The notes beneath the pieces were generated by a model, which saw only the letters and a list, made by a program, of their open reading frames with translations, was not told where the DNA came from and did no database searches. From Campylorhamphus procurvoides (Eukaryota; Chordata; Aves; Passeriformes; Dendrocolaptidae), in contig WBMV01004262.1 of the NCBI GenBank assembly GCA_013396655.1, positions 186,001 to 250,000 of the forward strand: DNA of 64,000 nt. Direction: 5' to 3'. Made by a program: the position numbers and the translations under genes. Of the stretch, positions 47,791-58,740 are shown one piece after another (the first letter of the stretch is position 1; every line of letters begins with the position of its first letter).

Positions 47791-50700
47791 TGGCAGAGGT
47801 CCAAGAAAGCCCCAAGCAATTAGTGGTGACTGGAAATTGTCAACAATTGCTCTGGATGTTTGATAGTTTCCTCTGCACTCCGGTTTGCCAAGGCATACAT
47901 TCCCCAGTGTCTGTGGCTGTGTTCTGGGGTACAGTGGCAGAATCCAGCTCTGGGGAGGATGTAGCTGTGGGCAGGATGCTTAGTCTTTTCAGCAAGGTAC
48001 TAAATCACCCCTCCCAGGCTCCTGTTGAAGTTAGAGGGTCAGGCCAACACTTAGGGGGAAAAAACCCCAAAAGCCAAAAAACAACAACAAAAAAATCCCC
48101 TCAGAATGCTTATTTTAAAGTACATAAATAGAAATATTTCTGTTTGGTCAGAAACAGAAAAAAAACAACCTTAGAAAAAAGTCCTTTCTATCCTAAAGAA
48201 AACAAAAGTAATTCTTGGAAATGCTGAATTGCATTGTGGTATCATTATAAACTGTCGTGAATCTGAGAGGTCTTTTGAAGAGGCCAGCACAGTCCCCATA
48301 TATTAACAGCAATAAAATCTTTAGCCAGCAGGCAATCAGGGTGTGTTGGACTGGGTGCCAAAGTCAGTTCATATTGTTATACAAACTGATTATGTTTCAA
48401 ACAGTAAAGATGGTGAGCTGTTAATGGCAGCAAACATGTTTGCAGAATTTGGTGTCACTGGAGAAATTGGAGACAAACTACTCAGATTCTCTATTTGCAG
48501 GGCAGATGAGCAGGATTCAGATAAATGGCTCACACAGTGAAAACTCGAGCCCATGTGCTGGAGGAGCCACACTGCTCCCAGAGCAGGCTGCTGCCTTGCC
48601 AGACAGCCCGGATGAAAGCTTCATCAGGCTGATAACACACTAGTTTCTGGAGCAGGTCGACTGGATTATCAGCATCACTCAGGGGCTGCCGTGGGAGTGG
48701 GAGAGCAGAGACATTTGGAGTTGCTCTCATCAGCTGAGAGAACCTCTGGTATGAAGCAGGATGAAACTCACTTGGTGAATTAGATGAAGCTGTTGTGTTT
48801 GAAACCTGTGTTCTGCTTCACACCCAAACCCACACTGCTGCACAGAGCCAGGACATACAACAGCCCTTTGAAACCTTCCCTTTGCACCATGTCCAACATG
48901 AGCCCACTCCAGGATGCAAAGGGCTGGTGTGGTACCTGGTGCAAGCAGCACCTCCAAGCTCATCCCTACTTTTTCTTGGTGCTGTTGCCTAGTTCTGCTG
49001 CTAACCTATTGCACAGGAGCATGACAGTTGCAGCACTCCATGTGTGCATTGGCTGTCGTGGAGCATATTGCAGAGGGGACTAAAACTGGTCCTCACCACT
49101 TATATTCCCAAATCTACATCTAACCAGCTGTTTCTGGAACCCATGAGAGGGGAAAGCTTGAAGAACAGTTCACAGGCAAGAGATAACATATGATATGATG
49201 AACAGAGAAAGATACAACATGGCTTACCTGTATGGCTAGATAGGAAGCTGGCTTCCAAACAGAACTGAGCGTGTGAGTTTTAAGTCCTGCAACAAGGTAT
49301 TTTCCACCCTTGATAAAGGATTCCAAAATCTCAGCAGGTCCAGAGTAACATAGTCACTGTGAAAGTCTCATTTGACTTTTAGGTGTTCCCCTCAAACTGT
49401 CCACGAGCCTGTCATGCCTCACAGTCTAACCTCTCCTCACCTAAACCTCTGGGTCTCTTCAGACCCTGACTTAGCCATGTACAGGCATGATGACAGCCCA
49501 GTCAGTCTGACAATCTACAACTACTGACAATCTGGCAGCTGTTATTCTTCATATGCTTGTCTATTTGTTTTTTACCTGAAATAAGTTGGTTCCTATTTCC
49601 ACAGCAGTATATTATATATCCAACTGGAGAAGGGTTTGAGGTTGTTTATCTGCCTTGCTGTAGCTTCCCAAACCACTCCTAACACCAAGTTCTCATTTCC
49701 ATGCAATTGCACATGGGAGTTTTGCCCCTTCCCCAGGGAAAGCGTTACCTATTGCGTTGTTCTACTCTTACACCAAATCACCTAAAGACCTAAAATCACT
49801 AAATCACTAAAAGGTGGTTCTCACAAAATTGATGTAACTGGCTGCTTTCTGTCCTGGGCTTTAGCATCCTTGTTGCTACTGATTTCCTGTAACTTAATGT
49901 GGATTAGTTCACAAAATTAGTTTAGAAAAAAATACCAACATTTGAAAAATTGCTCTCATTAAACACTAATCCATCTGAGACTGTTTCTTTAGTCATTTAG
50001 TATTAAACTCTCTCCTTTTTCCTAGTCTTGTTTGCTCCTTGTCACAAGCTCAGTGTTCTGATTAAAGCTCCTACCTTGTCATGGAGACAAAACCACACCG
50101 GAAACTTCTTCCTTATTGACCGAGAGTAATCTAGCAAAAGTCGAGCTCCCTCCTGGGTGCCAGGGAGCCTGATGTATATGCCCTAAGGGGCTTCATCACA
50201 TGGCAAATGCCAGATATTGTGCAGCAAAATTGAGCAGCTGAGAAGCTGCTTTTGAGGAGAACAGAGTCCATGGCTACAGCCCTTCTCTGCATCATAGAAT
50301 CATTCACTCAGTTTTTGTCAGATTTTGCTTCTTCCACTCTGCTGATTATGGGAGACATTGAGTTAAAAAGGAGTCTTCTTGGATTATTTTTAATACAAAT
50401 TTTAAAATATGTTTTTTGCAAGCCATTAGAAAATCAGCTTCAATGAAAATTAAAAGACTAAGAGAGAGTAATTTCACCCTTCCTCCAGTCAGCTTTCTAG
50501 AACAAACTTTAGAAGTGAGACAGGCTGTGGTGGGGAGAAGGAGACGAGCAAAAAAAGTAGTTGGGCATTCCGTGTCCTATCAGAGCACTCTGGATTCCCA
50601 CTTACACCCTGCTATGGTTCAGCTTATGAAGTGTGAAGGATCTCTTCAGAGGGTTCCATCTAAACCAAGCATCCTTCTCATGTCAAGTTATCGGAGCTCA

Positions 50701-51104
50701 GTGAAAACAGTGAAGGTCAGGCTACTGCACAGTACTAAGCAATCCTCTGGTGCTGCCAACAGTGAACCCACCATGAAGCAATATCCACCAAGCAGGGGAC
50801 AACCAAGACAAGCAGATGAAGCCCCTGTGTGAGAACTACATGCAGCTATCATTGCTGACTCAGTGCCTTTGACCACATAGATACCCTTCTCACTTTGCCT
50901 GCATTTGCTGTGTCTATGTGGATGTTGTTTCTTCATGCTCTGATATGGAGATACAGGGTTGCTAAAAAAATCTTTCTGGGTTGGATATCTTATCTTCTCT
51001 GACAGAAGCAATGAAGATTGTCTACTAGATTGCTTGAGAGTTGGGGTTTTATTTGCGTGCATGTATAGTAATTGTGTTGTACTGGTTATTTCAGCTCACA
51101 TCTA

Positions 51105-51333
51105 CCTGGACTAGTGCAAAATATCTTTAAATTGAGAAGACATAGATTTCTTGTGTGGATTGCTAGATGGGTAAGGAATTGGCTGGATGGTCATACTCAA
51201 AGTGTTACGATCAAGGGCTCAATGTCCAAGTGGAGACCAGTGATGCGTGGTGTTCCTCAGGGATCAGTATTGGAACCAGCACTGTTTAACATCTTTGCTA
51301 GTGACATGGACAGTGGTCTGAGCGCACCCTCAG
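51105..51333 (+). mobile_element. CR1 LINE copy A, upstream part (interrupted)
   Basis: This is the RT fragment of an older CR1. It encodes RWVRNWLDG, a GVPQGSV motif and a region ending DMDSG, and stops at gcaccctcag (51,333). In intact CR1 copies the next bases begin aagttt, which reappear here only at 51,885, after the nested copy B. Confidence 0.92.
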
Positions 51334-51884
51334 CCCCACCTCGAGTACCTCATCTTGAAGCTTCATCTCAAGTCCTGTCTGCTGGTTTGGGTGTCACAGT
51401 ATAAGAAAGATAAAAAGCTATTAGAAAGCACCCAAAGAAGGGCTACAAAGATCATGAAAGGTCTAGAGGGAAGCCATATGAGGAGCAGCCTTTCACCACT
51501 TGCCTTGTTCAGTCTAGAGAAGAGGAGACTGAGGGGAGACCTCATTGTGACCTACAGCTTCCTCATGAGGAGAAGTGGAGTGGCAGGCACTGACCTCTTC
51601 TCTATGGTGACCAGTGACAGAACCCAAGAGAATGGCCTGAATTGGTGTCAGGGGGAGTTTAGTTTGGATATCAGGATAAGATTCTTTACCCAGTGGCTGT
51701 TCAGGCACTGGAACAGGCTCTCCAGGGAAATTATCACAACATCAAGCCTGCCAGAGTTCAAGAAACATTAGGACAACACTCTCAGACACAGGGTGTGATT
51801 TTTGGGGTTGTCCTGCGCAGGGCCAAGAGATGGACTCTGAAGATCCTGTGGGGTCCCTTCCAACTCAGGATATTCTATGATTAT
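51334..51884 (+). mobile_element. CR1 LINE copy B, nested in copy A
   Basis: A 551-bp, 5'-truncated CR1. It starts inside the ORF2 C-terminal coding region (ccccacctcgagtac) and ends with the intact CR1 tail (gtcccttccaactcaggata, then ttctatgattat). It splits copy A at one point with no evident loss and no clear target duplication, as is usual for CR1. It is therefore younger than copy A. Confidence 0.93.
51355..51771 (+). pseudogene. CR1 ORF2 C-terminal fragment (copy B)
   Basis: A 138-codon open frame with the QRRATK, LEKRRLRGDLI and WNRLS-type blocks of the CR1 ORF2 C-terminus, ending FKKH at a stop. It is homologous to the fragment at 31,559-31,972. The first codons are read from sequence that appears altered relative to other copies. 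It has no RT core and cannot be functional. Confidence 0.9.
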
Positions 51885-52661
51885 AAGTTTGTCAATGGCA
51901 CCAATCTGAGTGATCCAGTCGACACACTGGAGGGAAGGAGTGCCATCTGGGACAGGCTTGAGAGGTGGGCTCATGCAAACCTGATGAGGTCAAACAAGTT
52001 CAAATGAAAAGTGCTGCACATGTGTCAGGGTAACCTAAGCAGAAATACAGGCTGGACAGAGAATGGATCGAGAGCAGCCCTGAGGAGAACTTGGAGATAT
52101 TGTTGGACAAAAAACTGGTAATGAGCTGGCTGTTGGCCAAGAAAGTCAACTGTACCCTGGGCTACATCAAAGTAATTCTGATCAGCAGGTCGAGGAAAAG
52201 TGATTCTTGCCCTTTACTCTGCTCTTATAAGACCCCACTTGGAGTACTGCATCCAGGTCTGAGGCCCCAACAATAAAATGTATGTGGATCTGTGAGAGCA
52301 GATCCAAAACTGTTCCACAGAAATGATTAGAGGGCTGGAGCACCTATCCTATGAATACAGACTCAGAGAACTGGGATTGTTCAGCCTGAAGAGGAAAAGG
52401 CTCCAGGAAGACATTATAGCAGCCTTTCAGTACCTAAAGGGGCCTTCAAGAGGTAGGTTTCCATTAAAGATTAGGAAGAAATTCATCACCATGAGGGTGG
52501 TGAGATACTGGAACAGGTTGCCCAGAGAGGCTGTGGTTACCCATCCCTGGAAGTGTTCAAGACCGGGTTGAATGGAGTTTTGAGTAACCATGTGGAACCA
52601 GATAATCTTTACAGTCCCTTCCAAGTTAAACCATTCTATGGTTTTATGATTCTTATTCTAT
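51885..52661 (+). mobile_element. CR1 LINE copy A, downstream part
   Basis: Continues copy A from the RT FADDT region, here corrupted to FVNGTNLSD, through the C-terminus (YEYRLRELGLFSLKRKRLQE) to the 3' tail with attctatggttttatgattc. Several frameshifts break the frame. In sense it joins directly to 51,333. Confidence 0.93.
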
Positions 52662-55196
52662 ACAATGAAGTTTAAAAAGTTAAACATAATGTTTCAATTA
52701 ATTTATTTGACTCCAGATGATGGAAGGCTATGTGTAGTGAATGCATTTTTGACAAATATAAAATATAAATATAAAATATATCTGCTTTTTAATGCAGCTA
52801 TGAACTGATAGACTTGCTTCAGTCAAAAAAATGGGAAGATGTAGTCATTTCTAAAATCTAAATGTTTTGCTTCAATGGCCTTAGAAAAGAGAGTTTAATT
52901 TGTCATTTCAGAATACAAATTTTATTTTTTTGTTGGGACACAATTTTAAGTAAAAGATATAGGAGTTTAATTACCTGAAAGCAGAGTGTTTTATTTGGGG
53001 GTCCCACTGAATAATTTCTGTGAGTTATTTGGGAACTGGTTGCTTTTGGCCAGTGACAGTAAACTCATGTTGTGACTCAGTATCTAAGGAACTGGATTTG
53101 CTTTTCCCAGATTCGGCCTCTCCCAGTGACTATCACAGGGACTTTTCCCCAGTCTCTTCTCTAGTTTCTGCTTGTGTGGCTGGGCTGGGAGGTCCCTGGA
53201 GACAGTCACTGCTGTCAGACACCTACTCATGCAGCTCCAGGAATGCTGGGGTTTGTTTACATAGGTGCTGCTGCAGTAGTAGCACTTTAATAATCGTCTC
53301 CCCTCTCATATAAATGTTATTATAACTGCTAAGTATTGTAGAAAATCTCACACCTGTCCCCTCCCAAGACTTTGAGAAAGAGAAGGGAACACAAACCAGC
53401 TGCAACTAGAAACCACAAAAGGTTTGATCAGAGTTCATCTTTGAGGTAGCAATGCCAACAGTGCTATTATAACCAACATTTGAACCTACAGTCATGAACA
53501 GAGCTGACATTTGTGCCCAGGAGAGACTGCTGATATATCATACACACATAAGCCATATCGGTATTTCTTCAGATTCTCACATGCTGATTACAAAAGGCAA
53601 GTATCGAACCCAGACTGATACCACCTCTCTGCTTCTGTCATGTAGATGTAGCAGGTGGCTGGCACGTTTGGGTATGTAAGGTTTGGATGTCTTCAGTCCC
53701 CCAGATTTAGCTGTGAGGCTTCACTAGAAGACTTTCTGAACCATAATATAAAAATAAAATGTCAAGCGTATGCTATACAAAAAAGGAAACAAAAGGAAGG
53801 CTGTACTTATAAACGTAATATGAGCTTACTGAGGTCCAGGCTGCCACAAACATCACTGCTATAGATTTTAGTGTGCTTTGAAATAGAAACCATTAGCATC
53901 TCAGGTGTAACAGTTCTAAATATACAGTGATTTATAATAATACTGCAGAGGCCATGGTATAAATCATTAATGCATTTTAGCACTTATTGAAGGCAGTGGA
54001 AGAAGGAATGCAATGCTCCTGCTCTCTGCCACAATCCACATTGCTACCATGATCCCCATGAACATCATGTGACAGAAAGCGACATAAATGGGATAAAACA
54101 ATCCAGTCTAAGAAGTTTTCACTCTTTTCATTATTTTCACAGCCTGTGACTCTTCTCTCTTTCTGCACAAGCACTGGCAACAGGGTAAACAAGCAGGGCA
54201 CAAGCAGTTCAGGGGGCTCTTTCTCCTTGAGACCTCTGCAACTGCTTTTAGCATTTCATCAGCCTGGAAGTATGCAGTCAGAAGGCTGGGTTTCAGTGCA
54301 GTTACAGTAGTCTTTGCTCCCTGTGGTCCACTCTCCTGGTTTTGACAAAAAAGAGGAACAGAACAATCTGTCAGGCAGATCCAAAAATGTCCCAGGTCTG
54401 GTCCAGACCCAGATACTTACAACTAAGAGTCAGACTTGAAATCTGGTCCAGAACTGTGGACTGTGAAAAATGTGGTGTGATAGTTGGGAGGAATGTCTGT
54501 GTAACCCCTTGTAGGACTATCCTGAAACCACAAATCTCATTCAAATCCCACCTAGAGGATAAAGACTGCAGGCCATGGAATATGTCTTCTATTTGAAAAG
54601 ACCCTAGGGAAATTTATTAAAAAGCAGAGAAAAAAGAAATTGTCAGTCTCAGGCTCTGCCCCACCTATTTATTGAAGCTCAAAACTGGAATCTTTGTCAG
54701 GGAAAGCCAGGTTTAATATTACGTACTCTATGTGATGAGAAACAGTGAAATGGGAAAACTCTGGTGTCTTAGCAAGGGACAGCTGTAACAAGAAAGGGGA
54801 GAGATATTGTTCTTCCATGTTTTTCCCATGTTGGACTTAAGCAGCCCTCCTTGCTGGTGGCATAACACAATGAAATCTTTCTGCAAAAACTCATTTAGTT
54901 TTCAGGTTCAGCTTTTTTCAGAAACCTTTCCCATTTTCTACTTGTGAGATATTCAACCCCTAGTCCACTGCTGCCATCATCCTTCTCCACAGCTCATCGC
55001 CATGATTCCATCAGGGTTGATTGCCACCAAGTCCCCTGCCCTCTCCCCAGCAGAATTGCAGACCTCATTTGACAGGCTGCTTTTTCACCACCTCCAAACA
55101 CAGATGCTATTTGCTTTTTCTTCTGCCCCGTCCACCCCTTACACTTATCCTTCTGGTGCTTCTTTGCCTCTTCTGCTTTACCCAGAATTTGGGCTC
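52662..55196. other. Unique noncoding DNA
   Basis: No supported gene. An A/T simple stretch (aaatataaa units) lies at 52,756-52,785. 54,940-55,196 is pyrimidine-rich. Confidence 0.6.
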
Positions 55197-55617
55197 TATC
55201 CTGATTACAGTCAGGAGAGGGTTAATTTTTGCAGTAGCCAGGTGGAGACATGGCTAGGACTCAGAGGTTGTTCTATACCACCTTGCCAGTCATTGCCCCG
55301 GGCAGGAGAGAGGGACTCTCTTCAGGGAGAAAGGGCTCCCTTCTGCTTTGGCATATGTGGCAGAGGGAGTTATCAGCTGTTGTTGCTTCCATGTGAATCA
55401 TTCACCTTTTTCTTGTACCCTCTGTCATTAGTATTGTTGCTGTTACTGTTTTCTTATCTCACTCTCATTTCCAATAAATTGCCTTTATCTCAAGGCATGA
55501 CCTTTACCATTTGTGCCTACATTTCCCCTCTCCCTCTTCATGCGTGGTGGAAGGAGAAGAGAGGAATGGTTTCAGTGGGAGGACTAAATTGGAGAATACC
55601 ATGCCTAAACCGCAACA
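55197..55617 (+). mobile_element. ERVL-type solo LTR, same family as the 33.7-kb LTR
   Basis: A 421-bp LTR in plus orientation. It begins tatcctgatt (a decayed TGTCC...) and ends gcctaaaccgcaaca. It shares agagggttaattttt, catggctaggactcagaggt, ttgttctatacca and the terminal ggactaaattggagaatacc block with the sense strand of 33,665-34,063. AATAAA lies at 55,473-55,478. The flanks are ggctc (55,192-55,196) and ggttc (55,618-55,622), a 5-bp target duplication with one transition. A 281-codon open frame (55,002-55,847) runs straight through the LTR and both flanks, so it is a chance frame. Confidence 0.88.
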
Positions 55618-57207
55618 GGTTCCTCCCTTCAGCGGCTATCTACAATTCTTACATCCTCTCCAAAAAGATTGCAGAAAATCAGTATGGCTTTATGCTGTTC
55701 TCCTCCTTAATCATGTCCCTTGGATACCTGTATCTCCCTGCCTGTCTATCCCTTTCCCCACAGGTCCCCAGCACAGCCATAGTGGCCATGCTCTCATCTA
55801 TGCAGGACATGTCCCTCTACTTTATCCTGCATGCAGCACTGCATTGAGCGACTCCTTGTCTGCAGCTTCCTTCCACCTGCACTTCTTCCAGGTACCCACT
55901 TGCTTCCCACCTTCTGTCTTCTGATTCTCTTTCATCCTCATGCCATTAAAGAGCCAAACGGAATCATAAAGGGTAATTTCCTTCTTTAATTTCCTATAGT
56001 TCTCTGGCCCTGGGTTAAGTTTCTCACTCAGTGTAAACTGCTGACCCCCAAATTCTGCTACATCTAATCAAGAAGGACACAAGTCTGGGTGCCTCTGAGT
56101 AGTGCTAGAGCTTTGCATTGATAATTTAAAAGAGAAATCACTGTTCACCTCTAAAATTCAGTGCTGTTTGTTTTGGTATGTAATAGCTAAAGACTATTTG
56201 GTACTAGTCCATTAAAACAGACTTCTATTTTGTTTCATGATGTTGTAAACAGTATAGTCATGTAATCACACAGAGAGAAGCAGTATGGCACAGAGTGAAT
56301 TTAGCATTCATACAGATAAATAATGGGCCAGACTGCAACACATTTCATTAACTGTGCCAGTCTGACAACTCTGAATGAGGCATAAGTCAAAAATACACTC
56401 TGAATCTTCCCAGATAAGTTATTTTTGTAATTTGTTAAACTGCATGTGCATGTAAGTCTGGAGAATCAAGGATATCTGAATTTAAAGATTTAAATAGAAG
56501 GTTGCAGGGCAAAAAAAGTGAAGTTGTCATGTATAATGAAGGTAAAGTACCTTTGCAATAAATTTAGTTATGCAAAAAAGTGCCAGTGTGGTGCACAAGG
56601 AATTTTTTCAAGGTTCCCAAGGAAGGTTTTCATTCATTTTATCTTGTATTCTTGAGCTTTAGCAGTCCGACTTATAAGGGAATAGATTAAAGTATATATA
56701 TTATATCCCTTCATTGTTTATCTTTTTAAATTGTACCAGAGACAACATGTACAAGTTGATTAAAGCAAACTCTCCAGTTTAAGAACACCAAAGCCAAGAA
56801 GAATTAATTTGAAGTCAATTATTTGTTTATTTGGTTTCTGCACAACATATTAAAAGATAACATTTCAGTTTATTTGAATAAAAGTACCAGTGGTTTATGT
56901 CACTCTTTGCGCAGTTTTCCACAAACATATTGCCCCATACCTTTTGCACTCTAGTTCAGCGATACAGATGTTGATCTACCAGATAATTTATCTGTGTGAC
57001 ATATATGATTGTAAACTCAGTGATAATTCTTCTGTTTCATGTGCATTCAAGTCAGCTTCTATGAAAAGATGACTTGGGGAATGGCCATGCAGCATTTACA
57101 GAAATGAGATCATAACTGAAATGGATGTGATTTTCCCTATTTGTGTATTTTTTTAACCACAGTATAACAATAGGCTAGTATAAATGTTTTGGTACAGTGC
57201 TGGTATC
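55618..57207. other. Unique noncoding DNA
   Basis: A pyrimidine-rich first ~330 bp, then AT-rich sequence without recognisable elements. Confidence 0.6.
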
Positions 57208-57252
57208 TCATAGAATCACAGAACAGTTTGGGTTGGAAGAGACTATTAATAG

Positions 57253-57576
57253 TCATCTAGTCCAACCCCCTTGAAATGAGCAGGCTGCTATAAGGTCTCC
57301 CTGGAGCCTTCTCTCCAGGCTGAACAACTCCAACTCTCTCAGCCTGTGTTCATAGCAGGGGTGCTCCAGCCCTCTGATTATGTTTTTGGCTCTGCTCTGG
57401 ATCCACTCCAACAGGTCTATGTACTGGTTATGTCTGGGGTCCCAGACCTGGATGCAATATTCCAGATGGGGTCTCATGAGAGTGGAGTAGAAGGGGAGCA
57501 TTACCTCCCTTGACCTACTGGCCATGCTTCTTTCGATGCAGCCCAGGATATAGTTGGCCTCTGGGGCTGTGAACAC
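57253..57576 (-). pseudogene. CR1 ORF2 C-terminal fragment
   Basis: A 107-codon frame with the ANYILGCIERS block, a RPHLEYCIQVWDP block and RAKNIIRGLEHPCYEHRLRE, i.e. the region after the RT core, ending early near ERRLQGDLIAA. The 3' part of the normal frame is lost. Confidence 0.9.
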
Positions 57577-57895
57577 ACACTGTCAGCTCATGACTGGCTT
57601 TTTGTTCACCAGTGCTCCCAACTAACTCCTTCTTGGCAGTGCTGCTCTCAATCTGTTCTCCACTCATGCTGTATTTCTGCTTGGGATTGTTCTGATGCAG
57701 CTGCAGCACCTTGTAGATGGCATTGTTGAACATCATCAGGTTTGTACAGGCCCACCTCTCAAGCCTGTTAAATTCCCGGATGGCATCCCAACCTTCAGGA
57801 GAGAGAACTACACCAATCAGCTTGTTGTTGTCTGCAAACTTGCTGAGTGTGCACTCAATCCCACTGTCTGTGTCACTGATGAAGACATTCAACAA
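57515..57895 (-). pseudogene. CR1 RT catalytic-region fragment
   Basis: A 126-codon frame. It contains SDTDSGIECTLSKFADNNKL, in which the second aspartate of the usual FADD catalytic pair is replaced by asparagine, then the LERWACTNLM block. The substitution alone would abolish polymerase activity. Confidence 0.9.
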
Positions 57896-57946
57896 TACTG
57901 GTCCCCAGACAGATCCCTGAGGATCACCAGCTATTCTTGATGTCTG

Positions 57947-58201
57947 TCAGAACTCTGAGCCGTTGACCACATGTCTACCAATGTGAGGATCTAAACAACT
58001 CCTTATCCACCTAACAGTCCATCCATTGAATTCATCTCTATCCAATGAAGAGAGAAGGAGGTTGCAGGGGACCTTGTCAAAGGCTTTGCAGGAGTCCAGA
58101 GAGACAACATCAATAACTCTTCCATTGTCTACTGATGTAGTCACTTCTTTGTAGAAGGCCATTAGGTTGGTCAGGCAGGACTTGCTGTTGGTGAAGCTCA
58201 T
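57947..58201 (-). pseudogene. CR1 RT N-terminal fragment
   Basis: An 84-codon frame beginning at the deletion junction. It contains KSCLTNLMAFYKEVTTSVD and the CKAFDKVPCN block (RT motif region), then GWTVRWIRSCLD. Confidence 0.9.
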
Positions 58202-58440
58202 CCAATTAGCTCACTTGAGCTGGTGAACAACAGGTCCAGTATCTCAACCCCTCTGGCAGGGCTGATCTGGCTTAGAAAGTTATACTCCATGCATTCCAGG
58301 ATTCTTCTGAGTTGCTTGCAGCTCAGCATGTGATTTTTGCAGCAGATGTCAGGGTCGTTGAAGTCCCCCAGCAGAACAAGAGCCTGTGGATGTGATGTCT
58401 TATGTATCTGGAGCAAGAAGTCTTCACCTATAGGTTCCAC
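58198..58440 (-). pseudogene. CR1 endonuclease C-terminal fragment
   Basis: An 80-codon frame of the APE-type endonuclease domain with the conserved LLGDFNDPDICCKN block and a LLFTSSSELIG end. An in-frame stop lies just upstream in sense (after LRVRD). The N-terminal part of the domain (VAITETW, GIALYIKK) is still readable in broken frames up to about 58,740. Confidence 0.9.
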
Positions 58441-58740
58441 TTGGTCAGGTGGCCTGTCATAGACAGTGTTCCCTTTGTTGCCTCAGTCTCTGACTCTTAG
58501 CCATAAGTTTTCAACCTGCTCATGGCTGTTTTTAAGAGACTGCTCTTCACACTCTATCCACTTCTTGATGTAGAGGGCAATCCCTCCACATCTCCTTCCT
58601 TGCCCAGGTGAGGCTTATACAGCCTGGAGCCATCATTGTCTCACTCCACTGATGGGACTTGTCCCACCCAAGTTTCAGTAATGGCAACTAGATTGTAGGT
58701 TTCTAGCTGCATGATGGATTCCTGGCAAAGCCTCATTCAC

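Larger units (their letters stand above)
41771..51104. other. Long unique noncoding stretch
   Basis: More than 9 kb without a recognisable transposon, which is notable next to the flanking repeat clusters. It contains candidate conserved segments (43.0, 45.7 and 47.6 kb) and a tandem duplication at 44.4 kb. Unrecognised open frames include 154 codons (minus strand, 43,702-44,166) and 138 codons (plus strand, 50,416-50,832). No gene can be defended. Confidence 0.6.
57208..58740 (-). mobile_element. CR1 LINE, 1.5 kb, with endonuclease and RT remnants
   Basis: The most complete CR1 in the window. The plus strand starts with the inverted 3' terminus (tcatagaatcacagaacagt, then ttgggttggaagagac). 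In sense orientation it then shows, from about 58,740 down, the endonuclease N-terminus (YNLVAITETW), the GIALYIKKWIE block and the GDFNDPDIC block. The RT region starts directly after at 58,201 (KSCLTNLMAFY, CKAFDKVPCN, GWTVRWIRS), followed by the corrupted catalytic box and the C-terminus. The segment normally lying between endonuclease and RT is missing. Stops and frameshifts occur throughout. The 5' border is approximate. Confidence 0.94.

Noticed and set aside
50416..50832. 138-codon basic plus-strand open frame
   Set aside because: A run of arginines made it look protein-like, but no family is recognisable and there are no regulatory or splice signals around it.
55002..55847. 281-codon plus-strand open frame, the longest in the window
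   Set aside because: It crosses both borders of the solo LTR at 55,197-55,617 and has the leucine/proline/serine bias of pyrimidine-rich DNA. No domain is recognisable.
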